A stretch of 64,000 nt of DNA from Succinimonas amylolytica DSM 2873 (GCF_000378405.1 NZ_KB899636.1:1002657-1066656); one strand, 5' to 3'. Positions 1 through 10,357 are shown, numbered from the stretch's first letter. The notes: generated from the sequence alone by a model not told the origin. Program-made: numbers and translations.

Positions 1-1239
<1,239 letters not shown>

Positions 1240-1318
1240 ACAACGCCCGGAAAGTTTGGCGCTTGCGGGTTTGAACGGAAGAAGTGATTTGAGGCGAGAT
1301 TAGATTTTTAAACCGGAT

Positions 1319-1438
1319 TGCCTGATGAAGATAACGTTCTGGAACCACCTGTATCCATTCCGAACACAGAAGTGAAACGGAACAGTGCCGATGGTAGTGT
1401 AGCATTCGCTATGTGAGAGTAGGTCATTGTCAGGCATT
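1319..1438 (+). rRNA. rrf: 5S ribosomal RNA, first copy
   Basis: About 119 nt with the conserved 5S core (CCGAACACAGAAGTGAAA and CCGATGGTAGTGTAG). The terminal helix I is closed by TGCCTGA at the 5' end and TCAGGCA at the 3' end. It follows 23S by about 80 bp in the usual rrn order. Its outer stems differ from the second copy downstream, while the loops are the same. Confidence 0.95.
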
Positions 1439-1460
1439 ATTATTTTATATAAAAGGGTTC

Positions 1461-1577
1461 GCCCGGCGACCATAGTGCTGTTGCACCACCTGTATCCATT
1501 CCGAACACAGAAGTGAAAAGCAGTAACGCCGATGGTAGTGTAGCATTCGCTATGTGAGAGTAGGTCATCGCCGGGCA
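1461..1577 (+). rRNA. rrf: 5S ribosomal RNA, second copy
   Basis: A second 5S gene lies 23 bp after the first. Its helix I is GC-rich (GCCCGGCGA with TCGCCGGGC) where copy one is AT-richer. The interior from CCACCTGTATCC to the 3' loop is nearly identical to copy one. The stem changes occur on both strands of the helix, so both copies should fold normally. Confidence 0.95.
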
Positions 1578-1592
1578 GTTATTAAAAGAGAA

Positions 1593-1617
1593 GAGCCTCC
1601 TTTTGGGAGGCTTTTTT
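1593..1617 (+). terminator. rho-independent terminator of the rRNA operon
   Basis: GCCTCC, a TTTT loop and GGGAGGC are followed by a run of T. It lies 16 bp after the second 5S gene and ends the rrn operon. Confidence 0.9.
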
Positions 1618-1902
1618 CGTCACTGGATTTCTGAAAAGTTCTGTTGTACGTTTTTTCTTTTCTTCCTTCTTTTCCTGATTTACCGGAAATTCCCGCTGAC
1701 TGTATGTAATTATGTATTTCTGTTTGGTAAATGTCAGGCGGGTCAGCCGGCTTTTAGGGTTGATTATCACTGCGGGGATTATGGTAATAAATCGAAAGCC
1801 GCTCATTTATCCCTTTCTGACTGATATGTCTGACGCGCTATGAGATCTGGTGCTGACAGGAATTGCCTGACAACGGGTGTTACGTACTCGCAAAAATGTT
1901 TA

Positions 1903-1918
1903 TGGCATGATTATTGCT
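1903..1918 (+). promoter_or_regulatory. sigma54-type -24/-12 promoter for flgJKL
   Basis: TGGCATGATTATTGCT has GG and GC separated by exactly 10 nt, as in RpoN promoters. The predicted start is about 1929, some 30 nt before the flgJ ATG. The rest of the 1618-1957 intergenic stretch shows no gene. Confidence 0.75.
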
Positions 1919-1957
1919 TCCGTAATGATGAGAGATATTTGTTTTGGCGGAGGCGTT

Positions 1958-3067
1958 ATGGATATTAAGTCAGGCACCCCTGATTTTGGTCTGGTACAGG
2001 ATGTTCGCAGTCTGAACCGTCTTCGCGATATGGGACGGGATGATTCTTATGAAGCCCGAAAGCAGGCGCTTTATACGGCTGCGGAACAGTTTGAGTCCTT
2101 GCTGAATCAGTTCTGGTTCCGGGGGATGCGCGAGTCCAATGATGAAATCTGTCCGGACAGTCCTTTGAAAACCTCTGATGGAGGCGTTTTTCAGTCAATG
2201 CTGGATGAACAGATTATTACTGGGGTTGCAAAAGCTAATGCCGGAAACAGATCCTCCATTACCAACCTTCTTGTTAAGCAGTTTGCCAGGAGTCTCGGAG
2301 ATGACGGCAAAAAGATCATTGCCGAGATTGACGGTAATCCTGCCGATTCCAAATATTCCGGCACCGCCGGGGACATTCCAGGGCGGCAGAATTTTGTCGC
2401 CGGCGCTTCCGGAATGCCTTCTCCTCTGTCAGAAAGTCCACTTCCGGATCATCTCCGGATGACTGATGCGCGACCGGATGCGAATATTCATGCCAATAAT
2501 GAAGTACGGGATCGGATTCTTGACATGGAGCTCGGCAGAAGAGGAGGGGAGAATCGTATTAAGGCCTATAGCAATACCGATGATACTCGTTATGATTCTG
2601 ACATGACATTTGACAGTCCTCGGGATTTTGTTACCAAGCTAATGCCTTTGGCTCGTAAGGTTGCCAGAAAGTTCGGTCTCAATCCTGTGGTTATCGTCTG
2701 TCAGGCAGCTCTGGAAACCGGCTGGGGCAAACATATTGGAGCTGACAACAACTTCTTTGGTATCAAGGGTAACTCCTCCTGGAAGGGCCGCACAGCTGTC
2801 AAATCTTCGCCGGAATTTGAAAATGGCCGGATGGTTAACGAGCTTTCTTCTTTCCGGGCCTACAATTCTCCTAGGAAGAGCTTTGAGGATTATGCCAGCC
2901 TGATATCTACCAATACCAGATATGCCAAAGCAGCTTCGGTCAGTAGTGATCCGGATCAATATTTTGAAGAAATTCAGAAGGCAGGGTATGCAACTGACCC
3001 GAATTATGCAAAGAAACTTAAAAGAATATACAGAAATGACGCTTTCAGTGGTTTTACTGAAAACTGA
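1958..3067 (+). CDS. flgJ: flagellar rod assembly protein / muramidase FlgJ
   Basis: FlgJ caps the growing rod in the periplasm and cuts peptidoglycan so the rod can cross the wall. The 369-residue product shows both known parts. The N-terminal third has the rod-binding region (FESLLNQFWFRGMRESN). The C-terminal half is a glucosaminidase domain with the CQAALETGWG motif and the NNFFGIK motif. I use the ATG at 1958 because GGCGGAGG precedes it at the right distance; an upstream in-frame ATG at 1877 lies before the promoter and has no ribosome site. It is the first gene of flgJ-flgK-flgL; flgB-I are not here. Bifunctional FlgJ is the beta/gammaproteobacterial form. Confidence 0.93.
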   Translation: MDIKSGTPDFGLVQDVRSLNRLRDMGRDDSYEARKQALYTAAEQFESLLNQFWFRGMRESNDEICPDSPLKTSDGGVFQSMLDEQIITGVAKANAGNRSSITNLLVKQFARSLGDDGKKIIAEIDGNPADSKYSGTAGDIPGRQNFVAGASGMPSPLSESPLPDHLRMTDARPDANIHANNEVRDRILDMELGRRGGENRIKAYSNTDDTRYDSDMTFDSPRDFVTKLMPLARKVARKFGLNPVVIVCQAALETGWGKHIGADNNFFGIKGNSSWKGRTAVKSSPEFENGRMVNELSSFRAYNSPRKSFEDYASLISTNTRYAKAASVSSDPDQYFEEIQKAGYATDPNYAKKLKRIYRNDAFSGFTEN

Positions 3068-3084
3068 TCGGGAGAGAGAGAATT

Positions 3085-5091
3085 ATGTCTGACATGCTGA
3101 AAATCGGAACCAGCGGAGTTCTTGCCCAGCGCGCCTTGCTGCAGACTACCAGTAATAACATCAGTAATGTCAATACCGAGGGGTATTCGAGGCAGCGCTC
3201 CATAATTCGTACCAACGTTCTGGATCAGGGAACTGGGGTGATTACCACTTCCCGGGTTATTAACACCTATGCTGAACGGGAGCTTCTTAGGGATAATGCC
3301 AGGGTGGGGTATTATACCGCCAAAACCGAAGGACTCAGCTCCATTGACAGCATGCTGTCAAGCGATGCCACCGGCCTTAATCCTGTGATTTCCGATCTGT
3401 TCGCTTCCATACAGGGCGCCAATTCTGCTCCTACTGAACTTTCTGCCCGTAACTCCCTTATGGGCAATCTGGAGGTTTTTACCAATAGGGTTAACAGTAT
3501 AGGGAATAATATCCAGGAGCAGTACATTACTAATAACCGCAAGATTCTGGAATCAGTAAACAGGGTTAACGATCTTCTGGAAAGCATTTACAAGTTTAAC
3601 AGTCAGATTGTGGAGTCCAGTACTGACACCAGCTCTGCCGCTTATCTTCAGATGCAGGATCAGCGGGATCATCTTATTGAAGAGCTTTCGGAAATTATTG
3701 ATATCAAGACCGTGGATCAGCCAAATGGCTCCTGCTACGTAAACATGGCTTCCGGTCCTACCCTGGTTCTGGGGGATGGCTGTGCTACTCTGGCTGCGCT
3801 ACCATCTAGCCTTGATGAATCAGAGTACCAGCTGGGTTTTACCTATAACGCCAGCAGGAGCTATACCATGCTCAGTGATGATGTGGGCGGCAAACTGGGG
3901 GGGTATTTTGATGCCGGTGATTCTCTGAGAGAAGTGCAGAGATCTCTCGGAAAGCTGACCGTAGCTCTGGCAGACAGCCTTAACAAGCAGAACAAGTCCG
4001 GTATTACCCTGGAAAACAATGCCGGAGATGCCCTGTTCAATTTTCCGGAAACTCGGGTTTTTACCAAGAGCACCACTGCCGGCATGACCATGTCATTTAT
4101 GGAGGGGTATGCCGGAAATGTTACCGGAAAAGACTATCTTATCAAGATCAATGAAGATGGCACCTATGCACTGAATGAAAAGAACGGCAATACATTAACG
4201 GAAATTTTTCAGGGAAACACCGCAGACCTTAACGGTACTATTACCATACCAGGGCTGGGTTTTCAGTTGGAGGTGGCCGGAACTCCCTCTGTGGGGGATG
4301 AGTTTCTGATCCAGCCTACGGCCAATGTCAGCTACAACCTGAGCATGAAAATCAACCGTCCAGAGGACTTTGCCTTCGCCAGTGTTGTCCGGGCCAGCGA
4401 AAATTCCCAAAACCTGGGGAACGCCACCATCTCAATTAACGGGGTTACCAACACCGATGCCACTTCGGCGTTTTCAATGGAGCCTTCCCGCAGCATTTCC
4501 GGTGCCAATTTTGCTGCCACTGCTCCGGTAAAGGTGGTAATCAATGCCACCGGAGATTATGAGGTATATGATACCAACGACAATCTTCTTGGCACGACTC
4601 TTGCTTCTACCAAAGGGGGCAATATTTTGGCAAACATGCTGAGCGATGTTTCCGATCCGGACAGCCGTGTATATGCGGATCCGGACATGACTCCCGGTTA
4701 TGATTTCAGCATTACCGGTACTGTCAGAAATGGGGACAGCTTTTCTATAGAGCTTAACACCAACGGTTTTGCGGATAATTCCAACGGCATTATGATGCAG
4801 GATCTGGAACAGGCGCAGCTGGTGCAGGGAAAAATCAATCAGACAGTTTCGGCTTCCTACAGCGATATGGTCAGCAATCTCGGCAGCACTATCGCTGTCT
4901 CCAATGTTAATCTGGAAGCGGCTACGGCTAAGAGAGATCAGACTCTGACCATTACCGAGGAATCCAGCGGTGTCGATTTGAATGAAGAGGCCTCTAATCT
5001 GGTCAGATATCAGCAGTGCTATCAGGCCAGTGCCAGAATAATAGCTGCTTCGCAGACTGTTTTTGAATCACTGATGAGTGCGCTGGGGTAA
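3085..5091 (+). CDS. flgK: flagellar hook-associated protein 1 (hook-filament junction) FlgK
   Basis: FlgK joins the hook to the filament outside the cell. The 668-residue product has the typical N terminus (GTSGVLAQRALLQTTSNNISNVNTEGYSRQ split over residues 8-38) and the typical C terminus (SGVDLNEEASNLVRYQQCYQASARII). These two ends form the helical rod-type core and the middle is variable. It is over 100 residues longer than the E. coli protein, with the extra length in the surface-exposed centre. It starts 17 bp after flgJ with a GGGAG ribosome site and runs directly into flgL. Confidence 0.95.
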   Translation: MSDMLKIGTSGVLAQRALLQTTSNNISNVNTEGYSRQRSIIRTNVLDQGTGVITTSRVINTYAERELLRDNARVGYYTAKTEGLSSIDSMLSSDATGLNPVISDLFASIQGANSAPTELSARNSLMGNLEVFTNRVNSIGNNIQEQYITNNRKILESVNRVNDLLESIYKFNSQIVESSTDTSSAAYLQMQDQRDHLIEELSEIIDIKTVDQPNGSCYVNMASGPTLVLGDGCATLAALPSSLDESEYQLGFTYNASRSYTMLSDDVGGKLGGYFDAGDSLREVQRSLGKLTVALADSLNKQNKSGITLENNAGDALFNFPETRVFTKSTTAGMTMSFMEGYAGNVTGKDYLIKINEDGTYALNEKNGNTLTEIFQGNTADLNGTITIPGLGFQLEVAGTPSVGDEFLIQPTANVSYNLSMKINRPEDFAFASVVRASENSQNLGNATISINGVTNTDATSAFSMEPSRSISGANFAATAPVKVVINATGDYEVYDTNDNLLGTTLASTKGGNILANMLSDVSDPDSRVYADPDMTPGYDFSITGTVRNGDSFSIELNTNGFADNSNGIMMQDLEQAQLVQGKINQTVSASYSDMVSNLGSTIAVSNVNLEAATAKRDQTLTITEESSGVDLNEEASNLVRYQQCYQASARIIAASQTVFESLMSALG

Positions 5092-5097
5092 TTGATT

Positions 5098-6288
5098 ATG
5101 CGGGTAACTACAGGTTTAAGCTTTGACAGAAGTGTTCGCTACATGCAGGAGTCAAATTCCCGTCTGGAGACACTTAACCGTCAGTACAACACCGGAGCCA
5201 AATTTGCTGTAGCTTCGGAAAATCCGATCGGCATGGGTACCAAGCTGCGTCTTGATTCCGAAATTGCCAGTTACCAGCAGTACTCGGTGAATGCCGGACT
5301 GGCTTCGGATCAGCTGAGTCTTGAAGAAACGGCGCTGAGTTCCATTTACGAATCCATGCTGCATGCGGTAACCAGCATGCAGGCCGGGGTAAATGGCACC
5401 TACGACCAGGCTAATTTCAACACAGTGGCGCAGGATCTGGAGGAAGTGAGAGACATGCTGTTTGATCTCATGAATACCAAAACTGCCGGTGGTGAATATA
5501 TTTTTAGCGGTAATCAGTCGCTGATACCGGCATTTTCAAAAACCTCTGACGGAGAGTTTATCTGTAATGCCGACGGCGGGCAGAGGCAGGTTAAAGTATC
5601 ACCGTCTGTAACTATGACCACTTCTGACAGCGCGCTTTCTGTTTTTGAGAAGGCTCAGCTCTGTCGTACTGCTACTGCGGGAACTTCGGGAGTGTCTGTA
5701 GCCTATGACAACAGCGACGTGTTCAACAGCTTCGTAAATGGCTACTATGATGTTTATCAGAATAACGACCTCAATATTGCAGTTACCGGGAATACCTATA
5801 CTGTTACCGGAAGAGGTGGCACGGTGTTGCAGAACGGCACGGTTTCCGATAAAGGAGTCATCAATTTCAGAGGAATGGAGATTACCATGGACTCAGGGGT
5901 GAACAGCGCGGTGATTTCCCTGGATCCCCCGGCCAATGACAATGTGCTGAATACGCTGTCCTCCATTATTGACGTTCTCAGGGACGATTCGGTTTCTGCC
6001 TATGATAAGGGACAGATGCTGAGAATGGGGCAGGTATCTCTGAACAGTGCCAAGGAAAATGTCAATTTGACGCTGGGGCGGGTTGGATCCCGGCTCAGTA
6101 ATATAGATGCGGTAATAAGTTCCAATAATGCGCTTTCGGATATCAAGACCGAGGTCCGTGCCAATGAGTGCGAAGTGGACGTTTATGAGGTGGTTTCAGA
6201 GCTTCTGCAGGAACAGAACGCTCTCAATGTGGCGCGGCAGACCTTTAGTTCCATTCACGGATCCACGCTTTTTGACTATATTCACTGA
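5098..6288 (+). CDS. flgL: flagellar hook-associated protein 3 FlgL
   Basis: FlgL is the second hook-filament junction protein. The N terminus (MRVTTGLSFDRSVRYMQESNSRLETL) and the C-terminal helix (EVVSELLQEQNALNVARQTFSSIHGSTLFDYI) are flagellin-like and typical of FlgL. I take the ATG at 5098; an in-frame TTG six bases upstream abuts the flgK stop and is less likely. It is the last gene of the flgJKL unit. A Dps- or ring-binding role is not suggested; this is a filament part of 396 residues. Confidence 0.93.
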   Translation: MRVTTGLSFDRSVRYMQESNSRLETLNRQYNTGAKFAVASENPIGMGTKLRLDSEIASYQQYSVNAGLASDQLSLEETALSSIYESMLHAVTSMQAGVNGTYDQANFNTVAQDLEEVRDMLFDLMNTKTAGGEYIFSGNQSLIPAFSKTSDGEFICNADGGQRQVKVSPSVTMTTSDSALSVFEKAQLCRTATAGTSGVSVAYDNSDVFNSFVNGYYDVYQNNDLNIAVTGNTYTVTGRGGTVLQNGTVSDKGVINFRGMEITMDSGVNSAVISLDPPANDNVLNTLSSIIDVLRDDSVSAYDKGQMLRMGQVSLNSAKENVNLTLGRVGSRLSNIDAVISSNNALSDIKTEVRANECEVDVYEVVSELLQEQNALNVARQTFSSIHGSTLFDYIH

Positions 6289-6545
6289 TTATCAGGATTA
6301 ATCAGGGACAGGGGATGGCTTGCCCTGGCCTGGGTAGCCGGGCAGGTGTCTTTCTGTGTTCCCGGACAGGTTTTCTGTTTTTCTCATGCTGACTCTGCTT
6401 TTTTTCGAGCTTCATTGCGTAAACCATGATTTCTGAGTCTTTCGGACAATTTTCTCATTATGATTTGCTGACTCGTCCTTAATATTTTTCTATTTCCCCG
6501 AATTTATGAAACTTAGGGTAACAATTGAGGGGGATCTTTCGGTTG

Positions 6546-6573
6546 TTGAAAATTTCAAACTTTGTGCTAGAAT
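6546..6573 (+). promoter_or_regulatory. sigma70-type promoter of feoAB
   Basis: TTGAAA (6546-6551) and TAGAAT (6568-6573) are separated by 16 bp, giving a start near 6580. The two palindromes that follow lie at about +5 to +40, where a bound repressor would block transcription. The rest of the 6289-6545 stretch holds no gene that I can see. Confidence 0.6.
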
Positions 6574-6583
6574 TGTCTCAAAA

Positions 6584-6620
6584 TTTAGCATTTGCTAACA
6601 TGATTTAGCAAATGCTAAAT
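6584..6620 (+). promoter_or_regulatory. paired palindromic operator in the feoA leader
   Basis: Two palindromes with the same core lie here. TTAGCA-TT-TGCTAA is at 6585-6598. ATTTAGCA-AA-TGCTAAAT is at 6603-6620. Their centres are 20 bp apart, about two helical turns. The sites are also inverse copies of each other, so 6584-6598 and 6605-6619 form a 15-bp inverted repeat. They are the likely target of an iron-dependent DtxR-type repressor, plausibly the one encoded after feoB. Confidence 0.7.
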
Positions 6621-6658
6621 TACTGAAAAATATGAACAAAGTATTTAAGGATTAAGAA

Positions 6659-6889
6659 ATGTTGTTCAGCGAATTGAAATCGGGACAGGTCGCGGAAATC
6701 AAAGCGATAAAAGCCGGAGAACTTCATGCCCGCAGGCTTTATGAAATGGGATTTCTGCCGCATACCAGGATATCACTGGAGCATGTTGCCACCCTGGGAA
6801 GCCCGGTGATTGCGGGGATCAGAGGTTTTTGCATTGTTCTTGGAAAGAAGGATGCGGACTCTATTGAAGTGGAGGTGATTTCAGAATGA
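6659..6889 (+). CDS. feoA: ferrous iron transport protein A
   Basis: FeoA is a small cytoplasmic SH3-like protein that supports the FeoB iron(II) transporter. The 76-residue product has the family pattern L-x-x-G-x-x-A-x-I at the start, RRLYEMGFLP near residue 26, and a final GFCIVLGKKDADSIEVE strand region. It starts 39 bp after the operator pair with an AAGGA ribosome site and overlaps feoB by 4 bp (ATGA), so translation is likely coupled. Confidence 0.93.
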   Translation: MLFSELKSGQVAEIKAIKAGELHARRLYEMGFLPHTRISLEHVATLGSPVIAGIRGFCIVLGKKDADSIEVEVISE

Positions 6890-9120
6890 CGGGGAACACC
6901 AGATCCTGCTGCGAAACTCCGGATGTTACCGGAGATGCCTCAGCAAGAAAAGTCATGTTTATCGGCAATCCCAACTGCGGCAAAAGTACTTTGTTTAACC
7001 GGCTTTGCAATCTGCATGTCCGGACGGGAAATTATTCGGGGGTGACGGTAGCCCGTCATACTGGAAGATACTCGGACTCTATTCAGATGGTGGATCTTCC
7101 AGGTATTTACTCGCTATCCACGGCTTCTGCTGAGGAGCTTATAGCCCGGGACGAGCTGCTTAACGAACATTGCGATCTTCTTGTAGATATCGTGGATGCC
7201 ACTTCTCTGGAAAGAAGCCTTTACCTGACACTGGAACTCCGGCTTCTGGGACTTCCCATGGTACTTCTTCTCAATATGTGGGACGAAACCGAAAGGGAGG
7301 GGATTCAGATAGACGCTGCCGCTCTGGAAAAAGAGCTGGGTATCAGAGTTATCCCCATAAGCGCTACCAGAGGGGACGGTCTCAGGGAGTTTAGGGAATA
7401 TTTGGAGCACGGAGAATGGCTGCCTTCGGCCCCGTTCTGTCCTGGAAAATCCGAACTGTCAGCCGCTCTTACCGAATTAAGATCGGCGGTATCTCCAGAA
7501 TTTCAGAACCAGTCCTGTTTCTGGAGCATGAGTGCACTCCTGGGAGACGGAGTTCCCGAGAAATGCTTCCAGGATCCGGAAACGGCTAATGTGGTTGCTA
7601 AGTACCGGACTCTCCTGGCTTCAGGCAGTGAAAGCGGCAGTGTTTATGAGGCTGTAGCTGCGGAACGTTACGGATTTATTTCAGATTTTATCGCCCGTCA
7701 TGTCAGGGTGATCGCTCACCGGAAAACGCTGACACAGCGCATCGATTCGGTGGTACTTAACCGCTTTTGCTCTCCAATCATTTTTATTGCTGTCATGTTT
7801 CTGGTGTACTTTGTGTCGGTAACCTGGCTGGGGAGTATTGTCACTGACTGGACCAATGATGAGCTTTTCGGGGAAATGATTATTCCCTGGACCTCTGAAA
7901 TGATGGAAAAACTTGAGTTTTCCGAGCTGACCACTTCTCTGGTGAGTGACGGTATTATCGGTGGCGTGGGAGCGGTGCTGGGCTTTGTGCCGCAGATGCT
8001 GATTCTGTTTCTGATGCTGTCGCTTCTTGAGGAGTGCGGCTATATGACACGAGCCGCATTTTTTCTGGACCGGCTGTTTAACAGCTTTGGACTTAGTGGC
8101 AGGGCCTTTATCCCGTACATTATCGGTTCTGGCTGCGGAGTTCCGGCCCTTATGACGGTGCGAACCCTTCCCACCGAAAGCGAAAGAAGAGTTACGCTGT
8201 TTACGGCAACTATGATTCCCTGCAGTGCCAAGCTGCCGGTTATCGTACTCTTTGCTTCGGCCATATTCACCGACTATCCCTGGTTTCCGGTGGCTGTATA
8301 TCTTGCGGCAGTGGCAATAATCATTATTTCCGCTTTGATAATGCAGAAGTTTCAGACCTTCAAAACTTCACCGGCTCCGATGCTGCTGGAAATGCCTCTC
8401 TACCATATTCCGTCTCCCAGAGTAGTTTTTCTGACGGTATATCAAAGAGTGCGCGCTTTTATTAAAAAGGCCGGTACCATTATTCTGGCGTGTTCGCTGC
8501 TTATCTGGACTCTTTCTTCCCTGGGGTACACCGGTGAAGATGGGATTCACACTGTCTCGGATCCCGATGAGAGTATTCTTGCTGATGTGGCCGGGCCGGT
8601 ATCTGCAGTGTTTGCCCCCCTGGGTTTTGACGATTACCGGGCTACTGTAGCTACGGTTTCGGGGATGTCTGCCAAGGAGGTTATTGTAAGCACTCTCAGC
8701 GTGTTTGCCGGGGCTGAAGAGGATGCCATGGACAGTGAAGATGATGAGGTGGTTACCGGACTTTATGAAAGGGTGCGCAATAACATTTTTCATATTGATG
8801 AGATGGGAACAGCAGGAATTCTGGCTGCGCTGTCTTTTGTCCTGTTTAACCTCTTTACTGTGCCCTGTATCGCAGCAGTAGGAACCATGCACCGTGAAAT
8901 CGGAGGCGGACGTCTTTTCTGGTACGCCATTGCCTATCAGCTCGGCTTCAGCTATGCCTTTGCTTTTATTGTATATCAGATTTCTATGATGCTGGCTGGT
9001 TATGGATTCACGTTCTTTACCGGACTGGCAATGGCTCTGACGGCGGCTATTCTGTGGCTCATGTTCAGAAAAGGCCCCTCCCAGAGTGCTGAAATTCCCT
9101 TTGTGATGGTGTCCAGATAA
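6886..9120 (+). CDS. feoB: ferrous iron permease FeoB
   Basis: FeoB is the inner-membrane ferrous iron importer with a cytosolic GTPase domain. In the 744 residues one sees G1 GNPNCGKST (27-35), G2 region SGVTV (51-55), G3 DLPGIYSL (70-77) and G4 NMWDE (130-134). The C-terminal membrane part carries the gate motifs EECGYMTRAAF and GSGCGVPA. The length is close to E. coli FeoB (773). It overlaps feoA by 4 bp. No feoC follows; the next gene is a DtxR-type regulator. A weak hairpin-T terminator lies after it. Confidence 0.95.
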   Translation: MTGNTRSCCETPDVTGDASARKVMFIGNPNCGKSTLFNRLCNLHVRTGNYSGVTVARHTGRYSDSIQMVDLPGIYSLSTASAEELIARDELLNEHCDLLVDIVDATSLERSLYLTLELRLLGLPMVLLLNMWDETEREGIQIDAAALEKELGIRVIPISATRGDGLREFREYLEHGEWLPSAPFCPGKSELSAALTELRSAVSPEFQNQSCFWSMSALLGDGVPEKCFQDPETANVVAKYRTLLASGSESGSVYEAVAAERYGFISDFIARHVRVIAHRKTLTQRIDSVVLNRFCSPIIFIAVMFLVYFVSVTWLGSIVTDWTNDELFGEMIIPWTSEMMEKLEFSELTTSLVSDGIIGGVGAVLGFVPQMLILFLMLSLLEECGYMTRAAFFLDRLFNSFGLSGRAFIPYIIGSGCGVPALMTVRTLPTESERRVTLFTATMIPCSAKLPVIVLFASAIFTDYPWFPVAVYLAAVAIIIISALIMQKFQTFKTSPAPMLLEMPLYHIPSPRVVFLTVYQRVRAFIKKAGTIILACSLLIWTLSSLGYTGEDGIHTVSDPDESILADVAGPVSAVFAPLGFDDYRATVATVSGMSAKEVIVSTLSVFAGAEEDAMDSEDDEVVTGLYERVRNNIFHIDEMGTAGILAALSFVLFNLFTVPCIAAVGTMHREIGGGRLFWYAIAYQLGFSYAFAFIVYQISMMLAGYGFTFFTGLAMALTAAILWLMFRKGPSQSAEIPFVMVSR

Positions 9121-9166
9121 CCGGTTCAGGTCTCTGAATATCGCCTAGATTGCCGTGTGCTAAGTA

Positions 9167-9197
9167 AAGCCTTCCTTTTTGTCAGGAGGGCTTTTGT
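9167..9197 (+). terminator. probable terminator after feoB
   Basis: AAGCCTTCC pairs with GGAGGGCTT (one mismatch) and a T-rich tract follows. It separates feoAB from the regulator gene. Confidence 0.6.
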
Positions 9198-9328
9198 TTT
9201 TTCGGGACCATTATCAATTGTTTGTGCAATTGTTTGACTTTATCTGCGCTGCCCGCATATCATACCCCCACGGCAGTGGACAGCCGTCATTGGTATATTC
9301 TTGTTTATGGAACATGCGGAGAACAGCG

Positions 9329-10132
9329 GTGGCGATATATATAGATTCAGAATCCGAGGAGAATTATCTAGAGACCATTCTGATTTTAAGCACCATAAGT
9401 CCTTTTGTCAGAGGGGTTGATATCGCCAGTAAGCTTAATATTTCCCGGCCGTCGGTAAGCCGGGCGGTGGGGTTACTGCGGGATAAGGGGCTGGTGATTC
9501 TGGAAAAGGGGGCTTTTATCACTCTTACCGAGGAAGGTAAAAGAATCGCCCGGAAGGTGGCGTCCTACCATCGAGTTCTGAGAAGCTTTCTGGTTCATGT
9601 GGCATGTATTTCTCAGGAAAAGGCTGATATTGATGCCTGCCGTATTGAACATGTGGTAAGTGCCAGCACCATTCAGGGCATTAAAAGCTTTCTTAAGCGG
9701 GAAAATGTTCTTCCCGGCAATACCATTGATTCCTCGCATCTTCCGGAGATTCGGGAGCTTAACGAGTCCGGAGAAAACTATATTGAGCATATCTACATGA
9801 TGACCCGGGACGGAAAAAGGGTGCGTTCCACGGATCTGGCAAAAACTTTGGAGGTGTCCCGGGCATCCATCAGCCGTGCTATGGATGTGCTGTGCCATCT
9901 GGGGCTTCTGGAACGAGGGGAGAAGGGCGAACTTATTCTGACACCGGCAGGAGAGGAGAAGGCCCGCGGTATTTATGCCCGGCATGTGGTTTTGACCGGT
10001 TTTCTGGAAAAGATTTTGGGGGTATCTCCGAAAATTGCCGAAAAGGATGCCTGCCGCATTGAGCATATGCTTAGTGAGGAGACCTTTAACGGCATCAGAG
10101 CTTTCTGGGAAAAACACCAGGAGTCCTCCTGA
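9329..10132 (+). CDS. single-chain tandem DtxR-family iron-dependent regulator
   Basis: The 267-residue product consists of two DtxR/MntR-type units in tandem. Unit 1 covers about residues 8-125 and unit 2 about 146-262. Each has a winged helix (SKLNISRPSVSRAVGLL and KTLEVSRASISRAMDVL) and a dimerisation part. The metal motif ACRIEH occurs in both (C104/E107/H108 and C242/E245/H246), matching the C-x-x-E-H iron site of DtxR rather than the E-x-x-E-H of MntR. The DtxR Met10 position is Asn in both (N12, N150); H81 and H219 match a further ligand. There is no C-terminal SH3 domain. The GTG at 9329 is chosen because GGAG stands 7 bp upstream; an in-frame ATG at 9314 is possible. Position after feoAB and the feoA operators suggest it represses iron uptake. 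The function is inferred, the duplication is seen. Confidence 0.85.
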   Translation: MAIYIDSESEENYLETILILSTISPFVRGVDIASKLNISRPSVSRAVGLLRDKGLVILEKGAFITLTEEGKRIARKVASYHRVLRSFLVHVACISQEKADIDACRIEHVVSASTIQGIKSFLKRENVLPGNTIDSSHLPEIRELNESGENYIEHIYMMTRDGKRVRSTDLAKTLEVSRASISRAMDVLCHLGLLERGEKGELILTPAGEEKARGIYARHVVLTGFLEKILGVSPKIAEKDACRIEHMLSEETFNGIRAFWEKHQESS

Positions 10133-10357
10133 TGGGGAGTAGAAAGCTGTATGCAGAATTTTGCTGTCCTTCTGTAGTCAGTGTGAATAGATGACTGGAG
10201 TTTCTTCTGGTTCTTTCTTCCTTCATTTAGCCTGCATCTTTGCTCCGCCTCCCCCTTACAGCTAATATCCACATCCAACCATCACTCACATTTTTCCGGT
10301 TCCGCAATAATTCTGTTTGCTCCGCTCCCGTCAGAAGATTTTCACCTTAGGACAAAT

